DNA from: Deltaproteobacteria bacterium
GTDB taxonomy: Bacteria; Desulfobacterota; Desulfomonilia; UBA1062
Direction of reading: 5' to 3'
DNA length: 61,765 nt
NCBI GenBank assembly: GCA_018433085.1
Contig: JAHDRW010000025.1
Location: forward strand, 1 to 61,765
Shown piece after piece: positions 8,797-18,170 of the stretch. A program made the translations under genes and the position numbers. Under the pieces are notes generated by a model. It saw nothing but the letters and a program-made list of their open reading frames with translations, ran no database searches and was not told the origin of the DNA. Position 1 is the stretch's first letter. Each line of letters begins with the position of its first letter.

Positions 8797-10170
8797 ATGG
8801 AGCCTCATATGCTTTCACGGATTGTCCGGAGCCAGCGGGAATTCTATGCCAGCGGGATCACAAGGAACGTGGAATATCGCCGGAAGCAGCTCAAAAAACT
8901 CCGCGACCTGATCGGCAGGGAGGACGGTCTCATCGTGGAGGCCCTGAAGAAGGACCTTTCAAAGCCTGCGCTGGAGGCCTATGCCGCAGAGGTTTCCCTG
9001 GTCCTGGGCGAGATGAAGTACGCGTTGAAGAAGCTCGAATCCTGGACAAGACCCAGGAAGGTCCGGAGCCCGCTGCCGCTGCTGCCCTCATCGAGCTCCA
9101 TTGTTCCGGAGCCTCTGGGCGTGGTTCTCGTCATCGCGCCATGGAACTATCCCTTCCAGCTTGCGATAGCCCCCCTCGTCGGTGCCCTGGCAGCAGGCAA
9201 CTGTGCAATCGTCAAGCCCTCGGAGCTTTCTCCCCATACGGCAGGGGTTATAGAGGAACTGATCACCCGGCACATGGACCCCCGGCACCTTTCGGTGGTA
9301 AACGGGGGGCCGGACACGGCCCGGGAGCTACTGAACCACCGCTTCGACCACATATTTTTCACCGGCTCCTCCCGCGTGGCCCGGATGGTCATGGAGTCCG
9401 CCTCGCGCCATCTCACGCCGGTGACCCTGGAGCTCGGCGGGAAGAGCCCCTGCATCGTGGACAGGGACGTGAACATCGAATATGCTGCGCGCAGGATCGT
9501 ATGGGGCAAGTTTTTCAATGCAGGGCAGAGCTGTGTGGCCCCGGACTACGTACTGGTGGACGAGCGGATCAGAGAAGAATTTTCGGATGCCGTGAAGAGG
9601 GCGGTCGTTCGTTTCTACAGCCAGGACCCGAGGAAGAGCCCCTACTATGCGCGGATCGTGAACCGGTCTCATTTCGACCGGCTCATGGGTTATCTCGATC
9701 AGGGAGACACCGTGGTGGGGGGGCAGGCCCTGGCCCAGGAGCTCTTTATCGCTCCCACGGTCCTGGACGCCGTCGACACCGATGCCCCTGTCATGCAGGA
9801 GGAAATATTTGGACCCATTCTCCCGCTCATCCCCTTCTCCGCCTTTCCCGAGGCACTCGCATTTGTGAACTCCCGTCCGAAACCCCTGGCGATTTATCTC
9901 TTCACCACGGACAGGGCGAAGCAGGAGCTGGCGAAAAACGAGACTTCATCGGGTTCTTTCTGCATCAACGACGTTGTGGTCCAGTTCTTCTCGCACCACC
10001 TCCCCTTCGGAGGGGTGGGTGAAAGCGGCATGGGACGCTATCACGGCAAGGCCGGCTTCGACACCTTCAGCCATACCAGGAGCGTGGTGAAGAATACTCT
10101 CACGTTCGACATTCCCTTGAGGTATGCGCCCTACCGGTTCAAGCTTCCGCTGGTGAAGTGGTTTCTGTGA
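8797..10170 (+). CDS. Aldehyde dehydrogenase family protein
   Basis: A 457-residue NAD(P)-dependent aldehyde dehydrogenase of the short class-3-like group (fatty aldehyde and coniferyl aldehyde dehydrogenases, often annotated as AlkH-like). It oxidises aldehydes to acids. The cofactor region IAPWNYPFQLA, the FTGSSRVAR turn, the general-base Glu in LELGGKSP (about residue 213) and the catalytic Cys in NAGQSCVAPDYVLV (about 247) are all present, and the C-terminal FGGVGESGMGRYHGK is typical. GGAGGGGG precedes the ATG. The C-terminal RYAPYRFKL tail resembles membrane-associated fatty aldehyde dehydrogenases, but no clear transmembrane anchor is visible. The substrate is inferred only. Confidence 0.93.
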   Translation: MEPHMLSRIVRSQREFYASGITRNVEYRRKQLKKLRDLIGREDGLIVEALKKDLSKPALEAYAAEVSLVLGEMKYALKKLESWTRPRKVRSPLPLLPSSSSIVPEPLGVVLVIAPWNYPFQLAIAPLVGALAAGNCAIVKPSELSPHTAGVIEELITRHMDPRHLSVVNGGPDTARELLNHRFDHIFFTGSSRVARMVMESASRHLTPVTLELGGKSPCIVDRDVNIEYAARRIVWGKFFNAGQSCVAPDYVLVDERIREEFSDAVKRAVVRFYSQDPRKSPYYARIVNRSHFDRLMGYLDQGDTVVGGQALAQELFIAPTVLDAVDTDAPVMQEEIFGPILPLIPFSAFPEALAFVNSRPKPLAIYLFTTDRAKQELAKNETSSGSFCINDVVVQFFSHHLPFGGVGESGMGRYHGKAGFDTFSHTRSVVKNTLTFDIPLRYAPYRFKLPLVKWFL

Positions 10171-10294
10171 ACATCAGTCGGGAATCATACAGGAAAGGCC
10201 AGCGGTCGCTGCAGCTCGGGCGGGCGCACACAGAGACCGATGCCCGAAACCGGGCCCCGGCCTGCCCGGAGAGGACGATGGAGCAGGCGTTTCT

Positions 10295-12829
10295 TCACGA
10301 CGTCGCCCGTGTCTTGAGGGCCATTCCCACCGCCGCGTCAAGATCCGCTGTGCCGGCCGGTTTGAAGATCAGTCCGGTGATGCCCTTCGACCGTGCCTCC
10401 TTCTCGGTGATGGCGTCGTTGAAACCGGTGCACAGGAGGATCGGTATATCGGACCGGACCTCCCTGATCTTTGCGGCAAGGTCCATGCCGTTCATGCGCG
10501 GCATGGTCAGGTCGGTCACCACGAGGTCGAAGGCCTCGGGATTCCGGGAAAACAGGGCCAGCGCCTCCACACCGTCCGCTCCCGCGGTCACGGAGTAGCC
10601 AAGCCGCTTGAGCGTCTTGCTCACGCTGGAAAGGACGGGGCGTTCGTCATCGACGAGCAGGATGCTACCCCGCGCGCGGTGAGCGCCCCGGGCACACAGT
10701 TTCTGCGCCGCGGGCCTTGACCGGGTGACCGGGAAGAACACGGTGAACCGCGAACCCTTTCCGGGTTCGCTCTCCACGGTGATCGTGCCGCCGTGGTCTC
10801 TGACGATCCCGTGGATGACCGGAAGCCCCATGCCGACCCCTTTCCCCACCTCCTTGGTCGTGTAGAAGGGCTCGAAGATATGGTTCATGACCTCGGGCGT
10901 CATCCCCCTGCCGGAATCTCTCACCGAGAGTTCGACATACTCGCCCGGTTTGACTTCCGGGTGATCCTCTGTCTTTGTCAGGCGGGCGTTCGTCAGGCTT
11001 ATCTCCACGACCCCGTTCTGTGACGGCAGTGCGTCCGCGGCATTCTTGCACAGATTCATGATGACCTGCTGGATCTGGGTGGCATCGCCCATGACCGTAT
11101 CGTCATCGGCATCGATGTGCTGTCTGACCTCGATGGTGCTCGGCAGGGACGACCGGACAAAGGAGAGGGTTTCCGAGATCAGGGGCTTGACACTGATCGG
11201 GGTGAACCTCTGTTCCGACCGCCTGCTGAACGAGAGGATCTGCTTGACCAGGTCTCTCTGGCGATACGCAGCCGTGAGGATCTGCTGCACGGTCTGGTGC
11301 CACGGCGTATCCGGAGGCATCTCGTCCAGCAGCGATTCGCTCTCGATGATGATGGGGTAGAGCATGTTGTTCAGGTCATGGGCGATTCCGCCTGCGAATC
11401 TTCCCAGGGCCTCGATCTTTCTGGCATGGGAGAGCTGCTCTACGGCAGTCCTCTTCTCTTCCTCGGCCTTGAGGCGCTCATTGATTTCCTCGCCCAGCTT
11501 CCGGTTTCTCTCCTCCAGCTCATCCGTGCGCTCCCTCACGAGCTCTTCGAGATGATCCCGGTATTGAAGCAGGTCTTTCTGGGCCTGCACCCGTTCGGTG
11601 ACGTCCTGGCTGCTGCATACGAGGCCCAGGAACCTGCCCTCGGGCGAGAACCTGGGGTTCCCGTACGACTCGATCCACCTCCACCGGCCGCCGGAGCGCC
11701 GCATCCTGCCCGTTGCGTGGAAGGGGGTTTTTTCGCTCACGGCTCGGGAAAAGGCATTCACATATGTGTCCTTGTCGTCGGGATGCAGCAGGATCAGCCA
11801 TTTCGAGCCCCTGATCCCTTCCAGCGACATCCGGAAGAACTCGCGGTATGAGGAGTTCACGAATTGGATCTCGCCGTTTTCGTCCGTCACCCAGATCATG
11901 AGAGGAGAGCTGTCCGCCATGATGCGGAAGCGTTCCTCGCTCTCGCGGAGCCGCTCTTCGAACCTCTTGCGCTCGGTGATGTCGAACACATAGGCCTTGT
12001 AATCGATGAGCTCGCCGTTTTCGTCGAACCGTCCCACGGCGTTTTCCACGATATAGATGATCCTCCCGTCTCGACGCCTGCGTCTTCCCATGTAGGAGGT
12101 CAGCGTTTTTCTCTCGTGCAGGGCGGAGATGAATCTGTCAAACGACTCGGGAATCAGGTGCAGGTCACGGAAGTTGCCCGCGAGCGCCTCTTCACGGCTA
12201 GCGAATCCGAAGATGTCCATAAACGACGGGTTGCACATCAGAATCCGGCCGTCCGCGGCGGCGATGAAGTTTCCGGTCAGATCCTCCTCGAAGAGTTTCC
12301 GGTATTTCTCCTCGCTTCGAACCAGGTCTTCCTCGGCCTTGCGACCCCGGGTGAAGTCGCCGTAGACGATAGCCACACCGCAGCCCTTCAGGGGAAGGGG
12401 TGCGGCGGTCACATTGATCCATCGGATGTCCCCGGTTTTTCTCACCATGCCCATCACGACATTTTCTACGAGGCGCCTTTCCCTCAGCGCCCTGACGCCC
12501 GGGAACTCCTCCGCGGGCATCCGCGTTCCGTCGGATCTGACTGCCTGCCACGAGGCGCTGGTTATGACCCTTCCCTCATGCTCGTTCCGGGGTATCTCGA
12601 GAATGCGCCCTGCCTCGCTGTTCACCTTCACGATCTTGCCGTGTTCATCGGTGATGGTGATCCCCATGGGGAACGACGCAAAGAGTCTTTCGTACCTGTC
12701 TATATAGGACTCGAGCGTTTTCTCCGCCGCCTCATGCCGGGACAGGGCCTCTTCGAGCTCGGCGATCCTGCTGCCGGCCTCGCTCAGCCTGTTTTCAAGC
12801 TGTTCCTGGGATATTTTCTTCAGAGTCAC
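10295..12829 (-). CDS. Multi-PAS hybrid histidine kinase with receiver domain
   Basis: A soluble 844-residue hybrid sensor kinase. An N-terminal coiled-coil segment (about 1-45) is followed by three PAS domains (about 45-165, 170-290 and 295-415), a second coiled coil, a HisKA domain with phosphoacceptor His484 in GGIAHDLNN, an HATPase domain with the DSGRGM and VGMGLPVIHG boxes, and a C-terminal receiver with LLVDDE, VVTDLTMP and the conserved Lys in IFKPA. No membrane segment is seen, so the signal is probably cytosolic. The start is GTG without a clear ribosome site. No output regulator is adjacent. The HisKA region is closely related to the next kinase, including 48 identical bases. Confidence 0.93.
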   Translation of the reverse strand: MTLKKISQEQLENRLSEAGSRIAELEEALSRHEAAEKTLESYIDRYERLFASFPMGITITDEHGKIVKVNSEAGRILEIPRNEHEGRVITSASWQAVRSDGTRMPAEEFPGVRALRERRLVENVVMGMVRKTGDIRWINVTAAPLPLKGCGVAIVYGDFTRGRKAEEDLVRSEEKYRKLFEEDLTGNFIAAADGRILMCNPSFMDIFGFASREEALAGNFRDLHLIPESFDRFISALHERKTLTSYMGRRRRRDGRIIYIVENAVGRFDENGELIDYKAYVFDITERKRFEERLRESEERFRIMADSSPLMIWVTDENGEIQFVNSSYREFFRMSLEGIRGSKWLILLHPDDKDTYVNAFSRAVSEKTPFHATGRMRRSGGRWRWIESYGNPRFSPEGRFLGLVCSSQDVTERVQAQKDLLQYRDHLEELVRERTDELEERNRKLGEEINERLKAEEEKRTAVEQLSHARKIEALGRFAGGIAHDLNNMLYPIIIESESLLDEMPPDTPWHQTVQQILTAAYRQRDLVKQILSFSRRSEQRFTPISVKPLISETLSFVRSSLPSTIEVRQHIDADDDTVMGDATQIQQVIMNLCKNAADALPSQNGVVEISLTNARLTKTEDHPEVKPGEYVELSVRDSGRGMTPEVMNHIFEPFYTTKEVGKGVGMGLPVIHGIVRDHGGTITVESEPGKGSRFTVFFPVTRSRPAAQKLCARGAHRARGSILLVDDERPVLSSVSKTLKRLGYSVTAGADGVEALALFSRNPEAFDLVVTDLTMPRMNGMDLAAKIREVRSDIPILLCTGFNDAITEKEARSKGITGLIFKPAGTADLDAAVGMALKTRATS

Positions 12830-12917
12830 GCGTACGAACCTGTGTTATCGCCCCGATTTACCTGACGATATACCTCCAACGCTCCAGCAATTGCATGATA
12901 AGCCGCGATCCATGGTC

Positions 12918-12953
12918 TGTCATCACCAGATGTTTTGATGACAACCGTTTTTT
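12918..12953 (+). terminator. Inverted repeat followed by T6
   Basis: Perfect 8-base arms TGTCATCA (12918-12925) and TGATGACA (12936-12943) enclose a 10-base loop and are followed on the plus strand by ACCG and six T residues. As a terminator it would act on plus-strand transcripts, yet both flanking genes are on the minus strand. It may instead be an operator or a stop for antisense RNA. Confidence 0.4.
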
Positions 12954-12961
12954 AAGGATTC

Positions 12962-15900
12962 TTACCTCCCGCGGCCCCCGGCAGCGGGGGCCCGGTCTCC
13001 CGGCGCTGCCTCCTTGAGGGCCTTTTCGATGGCGTTTTTCAGCTCCTGCATGTCGGCCGGCTTGGGAAGCAGCTCGTATATGCCGGTGCTTCCCAGCCTC
13101 TTTTCACTGGCTGCATCGCTGAAACCGCTGCACAGAACGACCGGGATACCGGGGCGGATACCGGTGATCTCTGCGGCGAGCTCCACTCCGGTCATCTGCG
13201 GCATGGTCTGATCCGTGATGACCAGATCGTAGGCATCCGGGTTTTCGGAGAACAGTTCCAACGCCTCCTGGCCGCTGCCGGCCGGCGTCACCTCATAGCC
13301 CAGAATCTTCAGGACCTTGCTCACGCTGGTGAGGATGATCGCCTCGTCGTCTACCAGCAGGATCGATCTTTTTTCCGGGTTTCCCGGCGAGCCGGTCTCC
13401 CGGCCGGGGAGCTCCTCGCTCGTTTCTCGGGTCGTCGGCAGGTACACGGTGAACAGCGATCCCTTTCCGGGCTCGCTCTCCACCGCGATAGAACCGCCAT
13501 GGCCCTTGACGATTCCGTGGATTACCGACAACCCCATCCCGCTTCCCTTGCCCACGTCCTTGGTGGTGTAGAAGGGCTCGAAGATATGGCCCATGATCTC
13601 GCGCTCTATCCCGGATCCGGTGTCGGAGACCGTGAGTTGGAGGTACTCTCCCGCCTGAATCTCCCGGGAGGCGAGCTCCTCCGGGAGATCGGCGTTCACC
13701 AGGGACACTTTTATGGTCCCGGTATGCGGCTCGATCGCATCCGCGGCATTTCTGCACAGGTTCATGACGATCTGCTGGATCTGCGTGGCATTGCCGAGGA
13801 CCGTGTCGTTTTGTGCGTCATTGGTCAGGGCGATCTCGACGGTGCTCGGCAGGGACGACCGCAGGAAGGTGACGGTTTCCTGGATCAGCCCGGAGACCGC
13901 TACGGGCTTGAGTTGCTGCTCGTTGCGTCTGCTGAACGAGAGGATCTGCCTCAGCAGGTCTCTCTGCCGGTAGGCCGCGCTCAGGACCAGGCGGAGGGTC
14001 TGATCCCGGGAATCGTCGAAGGGGACTTCTTCGGCGAGCATCTGGAGGTTTAAGATAACGGGGTAGAGCATGTTGTTCAGGTCATGGGCGATTCCGCCTG
14101 CGAATCTGCCCAGGGCCTCCATCTTCTGGGTCTGTATGAGCTGGTTCTCCAGACTCGTCTTCTCTTCTTCGGCGCGCATGCGCTCGGATATTTCCTCTTC
14201 GAGCCGCCTGTTTCTCGCCTCCAACTCGACGGTCCGCTCCCTCACGATCTCTTCCAGGTGATCGCGGTGTCTGCGCACCTCTTCTTCCGTTTTCAGGCGG
14301 ACCATGGCCGCAGCAACCTGGTCGGTAACCGCCTTCATCAGGGACAGATCCTCATCGCTGAACGTTTCACGGTCGCGGGCACCAAACGAGAGCGTGCCGA
14401 CGACCCTGCCGCCTTCGGCCTGAAGCGGGTGACACGCATAGGCGCTGAGACCGTACGACTCGACCTGCTCCGCCTTCAGCCCGATGGTTGCGGGGCTTTT
14501 ATCCGCCACGAGGGGACATCCCTTCCGGAGGGCTTCCCCGGAGCACACGGCGTCATAACCCAGCCGCTCGATCCTTGCGGCCTCTTCTCCGGGGATCCCC
14601 GCAAAGGCATTGAGGTGGAGGCATCCGCTCGTTTCATCGAGCAGATAGTTGAAGTAGGCCTGGCAGCCCAGGTGTTCCATCACCTTCCGGCAGAGCGAAT
14701 CAACGGCCTTTCGGGGCTCTTTCGCCCGGAGCAGCCCGCCCGCGGTGTTCGTCAGCAGCTCGAATCGGTTGGCCAAACGCTGCAGTGATTCCTCGGCGCG
14801 GATCCTCGTCAGGGCGGCGACGAGATAATCCGTGAGCCTCTCCCACAGGGCGATCAGCGCGGGCGAGAAGAGCCCTTCCCGGGGATCGCAGATCTGGATC
14901 AGCCCCAGCCTTTTTTCTCCCGAGCGCAAGGGGATGAGCGCGACCGACTCGTAACCGAAGGCGTTGCACCGGTTTCTCATCCGGATCTTCAGGTCCTCCT
15001 CGATGGTTCCGGATGCGAGCTTTGTGGTGCTGTTGGTCCAGAAGCTCCCGCGTTCGGTAAAGAAGGGCATGGACGGCGGGACGTTGCCGAGAATCACGCT
15101 GCCGCACAGGCACTCGAGCGCCGGCCTGTCCGGGTCGTGACTCGCGGGGGAATTCTGATCGTCCTGCCGGCACAGCAGGTTCTCCAGCCTGACGAACTCC
15201 TCGGAAAACCCGCTGGCATGGCTGTACGGATAGTCCCCGTTTCTTTCCAGCCGGATCGCAACGGCCCGGCAGCTTGACTTTTGCTGAAAGAAGTCCACCA
15301 CCATCCGGACCAGGTCTTCGGACGTGCGGATCTCGTTGGCGAGGCGGAGAAATTCCACCACCGTCTCCCGCTCCCGCTCGGCCTCCTTGCGCCTGGCGAT
15401 TTCCGTGTTCTGCTCGTGCACGTGCTGCTCGAGCGCGATGTTTGTCCTGCCGAGCTCTTGCCTGCTCTGCACCAGGTCCCGGAACATGAGACGGTAGGGT
15501 TTTTTCAGGCCCGTGGAGATCACGGCCCGGTACAGGAGGTAGTAGGCGGCTATCTTGAAGAAGTGGCCGAGCTCGTTGAAGAGGTCGTAGACCCCGAGAT
15601 AACGGGTGAAAGAGAGCTCTGCAGCCACGTTGAGCACGGTCACCCCGACGATGAGCCGGAGCACGCCGGGGTCGAACGACCGCCTGAATGCCAGCACCGC
15701 ACCGAGGGACACGATGAAGATGAGGCTGATGACATACTCGCTGCCGATCTTGAACGCGGTCAGCCCGGCGCCTTCCACATAGCAGTCAGGGAATATGTCC
15801 CAGTGAAAGATCGAAAGCAGGGAGAAGACCGTGACAGCGGTAAGCACCGCAAAGGCGGCCGAAGGCCTGAATGCTCTTTTCAGGAACATCAGGGCCGCCA

Positions 15901-16291
15901 CGAACGAGACGGCGTGAATATACCGCGTCAGGATCCACAGCTCGGTCGCCAGGTTGGCGCCCGGGGTATCGAACACCCCCATGCCTTGGTACGCAAGGGC
16001 GTGGAGCCCGTCGAGGATTCCGATGAACAGGGACGCTACGCCGAGAAAGAGCAGGTAGTTATTGTCCATCAGCCTCCGGGAGTTCCACGCGAACATGAAC
16101 ATTCCCAGCGAGATGGCGATGCAGAAGCCCTCCGCGAGGCTGTGGAACAGGGTGTAACTGTGCAGCGTGGTCAGGTGCAGCAGGAGCAGTGTGAATGCAC
16201 CGAGGAGAACATATACGCCTCTTTCGAGTACGTTGCCCGGTTCCCGGGCATCCCGGTATCTTGGTTGCTTCATGTCGTGATCATTCATCAC
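12962..16291 (-). CDS. MASE3-GAF hybrid histidine kinase with receiver domain
   Basis: An 1109-residue membrane hybrid sensor kinase. The N-terminal 270 residues form a multi-helix MASE3-type sensor with the family segment DGLHALAYQGMGVF. Then come a coiled coil (about 275-310), two GAF-like domains (about 310-500 and 510-665), another coiled coil, HisKA with His736 in GGIAHDLNN, HATPase with DTGSGI and SGMGLSVIHG, and a receiver with LLVDDE, VITDQTMP and LLPKPAD. The predicted start is GTG at 16291 with an ATG three bases later; neither has a good ribosome site, and a perfect hairpin lies 6 bases upstream. It is 132 bases upstream of the other hybrid kinase and may be its tandem duplicate with an exchanged sensor. 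Confidence 0.93.
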   Translation of the reverse strand: MMNDHDMKQPRYRDAREPGNVLERGVYVLLGAFTLLLLHLTTLHSYTLFHSLAEGFCIAISLGMFMFAWNSRRLMDNNYLLFLGVASLFIGILDGLHALAYQGMGVFDTPGANLATELWILTRYIHAVSFVAALMFLKRAFRPSAAFAVLTAVTVFSLLSIFHWDIFPDCYVEGAGLTAFKIGSEYVISLIFIVSLGAVLAFRRSFDPGVLRLIVGVTVLNVAAELSFTRYLGVYDLFNELGHFFKIAAYYLLYRAVISTGLKKPYRLMFRDLVQSRQELGRTNIALEQHVHEQNTEIARRKEAERERETVVEFLRLANEIRTSEDLVRMVVDFFQQKSSCRAVAIRLERNGDYPYSHASGFSEEFVRLENLLCRQDDQNSPASHDPDRPALECLCGSVILGNVPPSMPFFTERGSFWTNSTTKLASGTIEEDLKIRMRNRCNAFGYESVALIPLRSGEKRLGLIQICDPREGLFSPALIALWERLTDYLVAALTRIRAEESLQRLANRFELLTNTAGGLLRAKEPRKAVDSLCRKVMEHLGCQAYFNYLLDETSGCLHLNAFAGIPGEEAARIERLGYDAVCSGEALRKGCPLVADKSPATIGLKAEQVESYGLSAYACHPLQAEGGRVVGTLSFGARDRETFSDEDLSLMKAVTDQVAAAMVRLKTEEEVRRHRDHLEEIVRERTVELEARNRRLEEEISERMRAEEEKTSLENQLIQTQKMEALGRFAGGIAHDLNNMLYPVILNLQMLAEEVPFDDSRDQTLRLVLSAAYRQRDLLRQILSFSRRNEQQLKPVAVSGLIQETVTFLRSSLPSTVEIALTNDAQNDTVLGNATQIQQIVMNLCRNAADAIEPHTGTIKVSLVNADLPEELASREIQAGEYLQLTVSDTGSGIEREIMGHIFEPFYTTKDVGKGSGMGLSVIHGIVKGHGGSIAVESEPGKGSLFTVYLPTTRETSEELPGRETGSPGNPEKRSILLVDDEAIILTSVSKVLKILGYEVTPAGSGQEALELFSENPDAYDLVITDQTMPQMTGVELAAEITGIRPGIPVVLCSGFSDAASEKRLGSTGIYELLPKPADMQELKNAIEKALKEAAPGDRAPAAGGRGR

Positions 16292-16297
16292 ATTCTT

Positions 16298-16320
16298 GCG
16301 CTGATCACCCGGATCAGCGC
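16298..16320 (-). promoter_or_regulatory. Stem-loop at the start of the MASE3 kinase
   Basis: Perfect 9-base arms GCGCTGATC and GATCAGCGC with a 5-base loop end only 6 bases before the GTG start of the minus-strand kinase. In RNA this stem would occupy the position of a ribosome site, so it could restrain translation. The arms also form a dyad that a protein might bind. Confidence 0.4.
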
Positions 16321-16923
16321 CTGTCTCTTTGTATGTCTCTCGTACCTATCCGTACAAGGGAAGAGCCCTTTTTGTCCACCAGGCGTTCAGTTTGCCAGAC
16401 CCTCCCATGGTGCCGGACAGCAGGACCGGACTCGTTCATCACATGCCCTGCCTTTTCAGGCCCGGCTTATGATGCGTCCCGTGAGAACGGCACCTTTTTT
16501 AAAGTGCGCCCGGCGCGGCCAGGCCATGGTTGTCAGGCTTGCGCCCCTTCTCCCGCGAAAAAACGGCTCCCAATCACCGGATCCCCCGGTGTCTCTCCCG
16601 ATGCTATACAATTGCATCCGGCATGTAAACCCTTGTTTTTCCAACTTGATATCGAGGTATATGCACCGGCTTTTATACAGGTTTTTCCCAGCCCGGATAC
16701 AGGCACGTCGTGATGCCTTACCCTGCTCAAGGGAGATGACCGGGCTGACTGCCGGTGCGGGAGGATATGTTGCCGCTGGTCTCTCCCGTGTACCGGGAGG
16801 ACCGGGGGAATGCCCCACCCACACCGGAGACACCGGAGCTTTCTGGAGGATCGGGCGTCCGGCCCGTGCTGGCGCTGCCATTGAGCAGCGCCCGGATTGA
16901 AGATACGCGGAAATTTTCCATTG

Positions 16924-16936
16924 CCCTTGGCAAGGG
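16924..16936. promoter_or_regulatory. Operator-like palindrome upstream of rdgC
   Basis: CCCTTG-G-CAAGGG, a perfect 13-base dyad, lies about 50 bases before the rdgC start. A second odd palindrome, GGAAA-T-TTTCC, is just upstream. No regulator is identified. Confidence 0.25.
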
Positions 16937-16985
16937 AAGTAGTGTATTCCTCTCAGGTCTTTTGAAATCTCCCTGGAGGAACTGC

Positions 16986-18152
16986 ATGGGTATCATGTCC
17001 AATACCGTAAGCATCTACCAGTACGAGGTCCTGGGGGACATCCCCGAAGGCGACCTGCGACTGTGGATTCAGCAATGTCTTGAAAAAAACAGATTCGAGC
17101 CCATCGATACCGTGCCGGACGGCGAGTCGGTGGGATGGGTGCGGTTCGATGAGCACACCGGCTCCGACTTCGGCGGCTTCGATGCCTTTTCCTTCGAGCA
17201 CTATTGCCTCTTTGCCCTGAGAAAGGACGTGCGCAAGGTGCCCGCGGCCCTGCTCAAGAACCTGGTGGAAAAGGAGTGCGGGCAGTGGCTCAGGGAGCGG
17301 CCCAAGCTCCACAAGGTGCCGTCCGGGAAGAAGCGCGAGATCCGCGAGAACATCCACGCCTCCCTGCTGGCGCGGTCCCTTCCCGATCCGTCGGTCGTCG
17401 ACGTGCTCTGGAATACCGAGGCAGGGGTCGTCACCGTGGCGAACATCGGGGCCAAGGTGCTCGATTTCGTGGAGGACGAGTTCGCCAAGACCTTCGAAGG
17501 ACTTTCCTTGAGCCCCATTCATCCCATCAGGCGGGCCGAGAAGGTCCTGCCCGCTGAGCACCTCGATGCCCTGGCCCGGGTGAACCAGGCGTCTTCCCGC
17601 GACGTGCTGCTGCAGATCAAGAAAAACAGGTGGCTCGGCTGGGAGTTCTTTCTGTGGCTCATGTACAAGAGCGCCGAGGGCAGTTCCGAGTACAAGGTGA
17701 CCCGGGAAGGGCCCGCAGAGACGGGCGATCACTTCGTCGCCTATGTGTACGACCGGTTCGTGCTCACCCAGGACCACGAGGAAGGGACGAGGAAGAGTAC
17801 GATCAGCGGGCCACAGAAGAATTTCTCCGAGGCCTGCAAGGCGATCGTGAGCGGGAAGAACATCACGGAGGCGACCCTGTACTTTGAGAAGGATATGTTC
17901 AAGTGGAAGATGGGCCTCAAGGGCGACATCTTCGCGTTCGGGTCCTTCGGTTGCCCGCCGGTCAAGATCGAGAAGGACGAGATGACCGATCCGGCCATGG
18001 AGAGAGAGGCCGTCTTCTTCGAGCGGATGAACCTTCTGGAGACCGGCGTCCAGCTTTTCGAGAGCCTTTTCGCCGCCTTCCTCTCCGACCGGCTGACCGG
18101 CCCCTGGCCCCAGATCACGCACGCCATGAACGAGTGGCTGCACAAGACCTGA
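16986..18152 (+). CDS. rdgC: RdgC-like recombination-associated protein
   Basis: A 388-residue protein resembling RdgC, the ring-shaped DNA-binding protein that in E. coli restrains RecA and matters for replication-fork restart. Supporting features are the N-terminal KNRFEPID strand, the GWVRFD/DAFSFEHYCLFALRKD core, LLARSLPDPSVVDVLWNTE, and the late KSTISGPQ. This is the divergent form found in deltaproteobacteria, so sequence evidence is weaker than for the enteric protein. TGGAGGAA precedes the ATG at 16986; another ATG nine bases later is possible, while a longer frame from 16755 has no ribosome site. The UPF0200 kinase starts 18 bases after its stop, suggesting an operon. Confidence 0.8.
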   Translation: MGIMSNTVSIYQYEVLGDIPEGDLRLWIQQCLEKNRFEPIDTVPDGESVGWVRFDEHTGSDFGGFDAFSFEHYCLFALRKDVRKVPAALLKNLVEKECGQWLRERPKLHKVPSGKKREIRENIHASLLARSLPDPSVVDVLWNTEAGVVTVANIGAKVLDFVEDEFAKTFEGLSLSPIHPIRRAEKVLPAEHLDALARVNQASSRDVLLQIKKNRWLGWEFFLWLMYKSAEGSSEYKVTREGPAETGDHFVAYVYDRFVLTQDHEEGTRKSTISGPQKNFSEACKAIVSGKNITEATLYFEKDMFKWKMGLKGDIFAFGSFGCPPVKIEKDEMTDPAMEREAVFFERMNLLETGVQLFESLFAAFLSDRLTGPWPQITHAMNEWLHKT

Positions 18153-18170
18153 TTTCCTGGGGAGGCGGAC

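Larger units (their letters stand above)
16292..16985. other. Long divergent intergenic region
   Basis: Nearly 700 bases between the divergent MASE3 kinase and rdgC. Reading frames here (up to about 140 codons) have no recognisable family. It holds the hairpin at 16298-16320, an AAGGG/CCCTT stem near 16357-16373, a locally AT-richer stretch around 16605-16685 where promoters might lie, and a palindrome at 16924-16936 close to rdgC. Confidence 0.4.
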
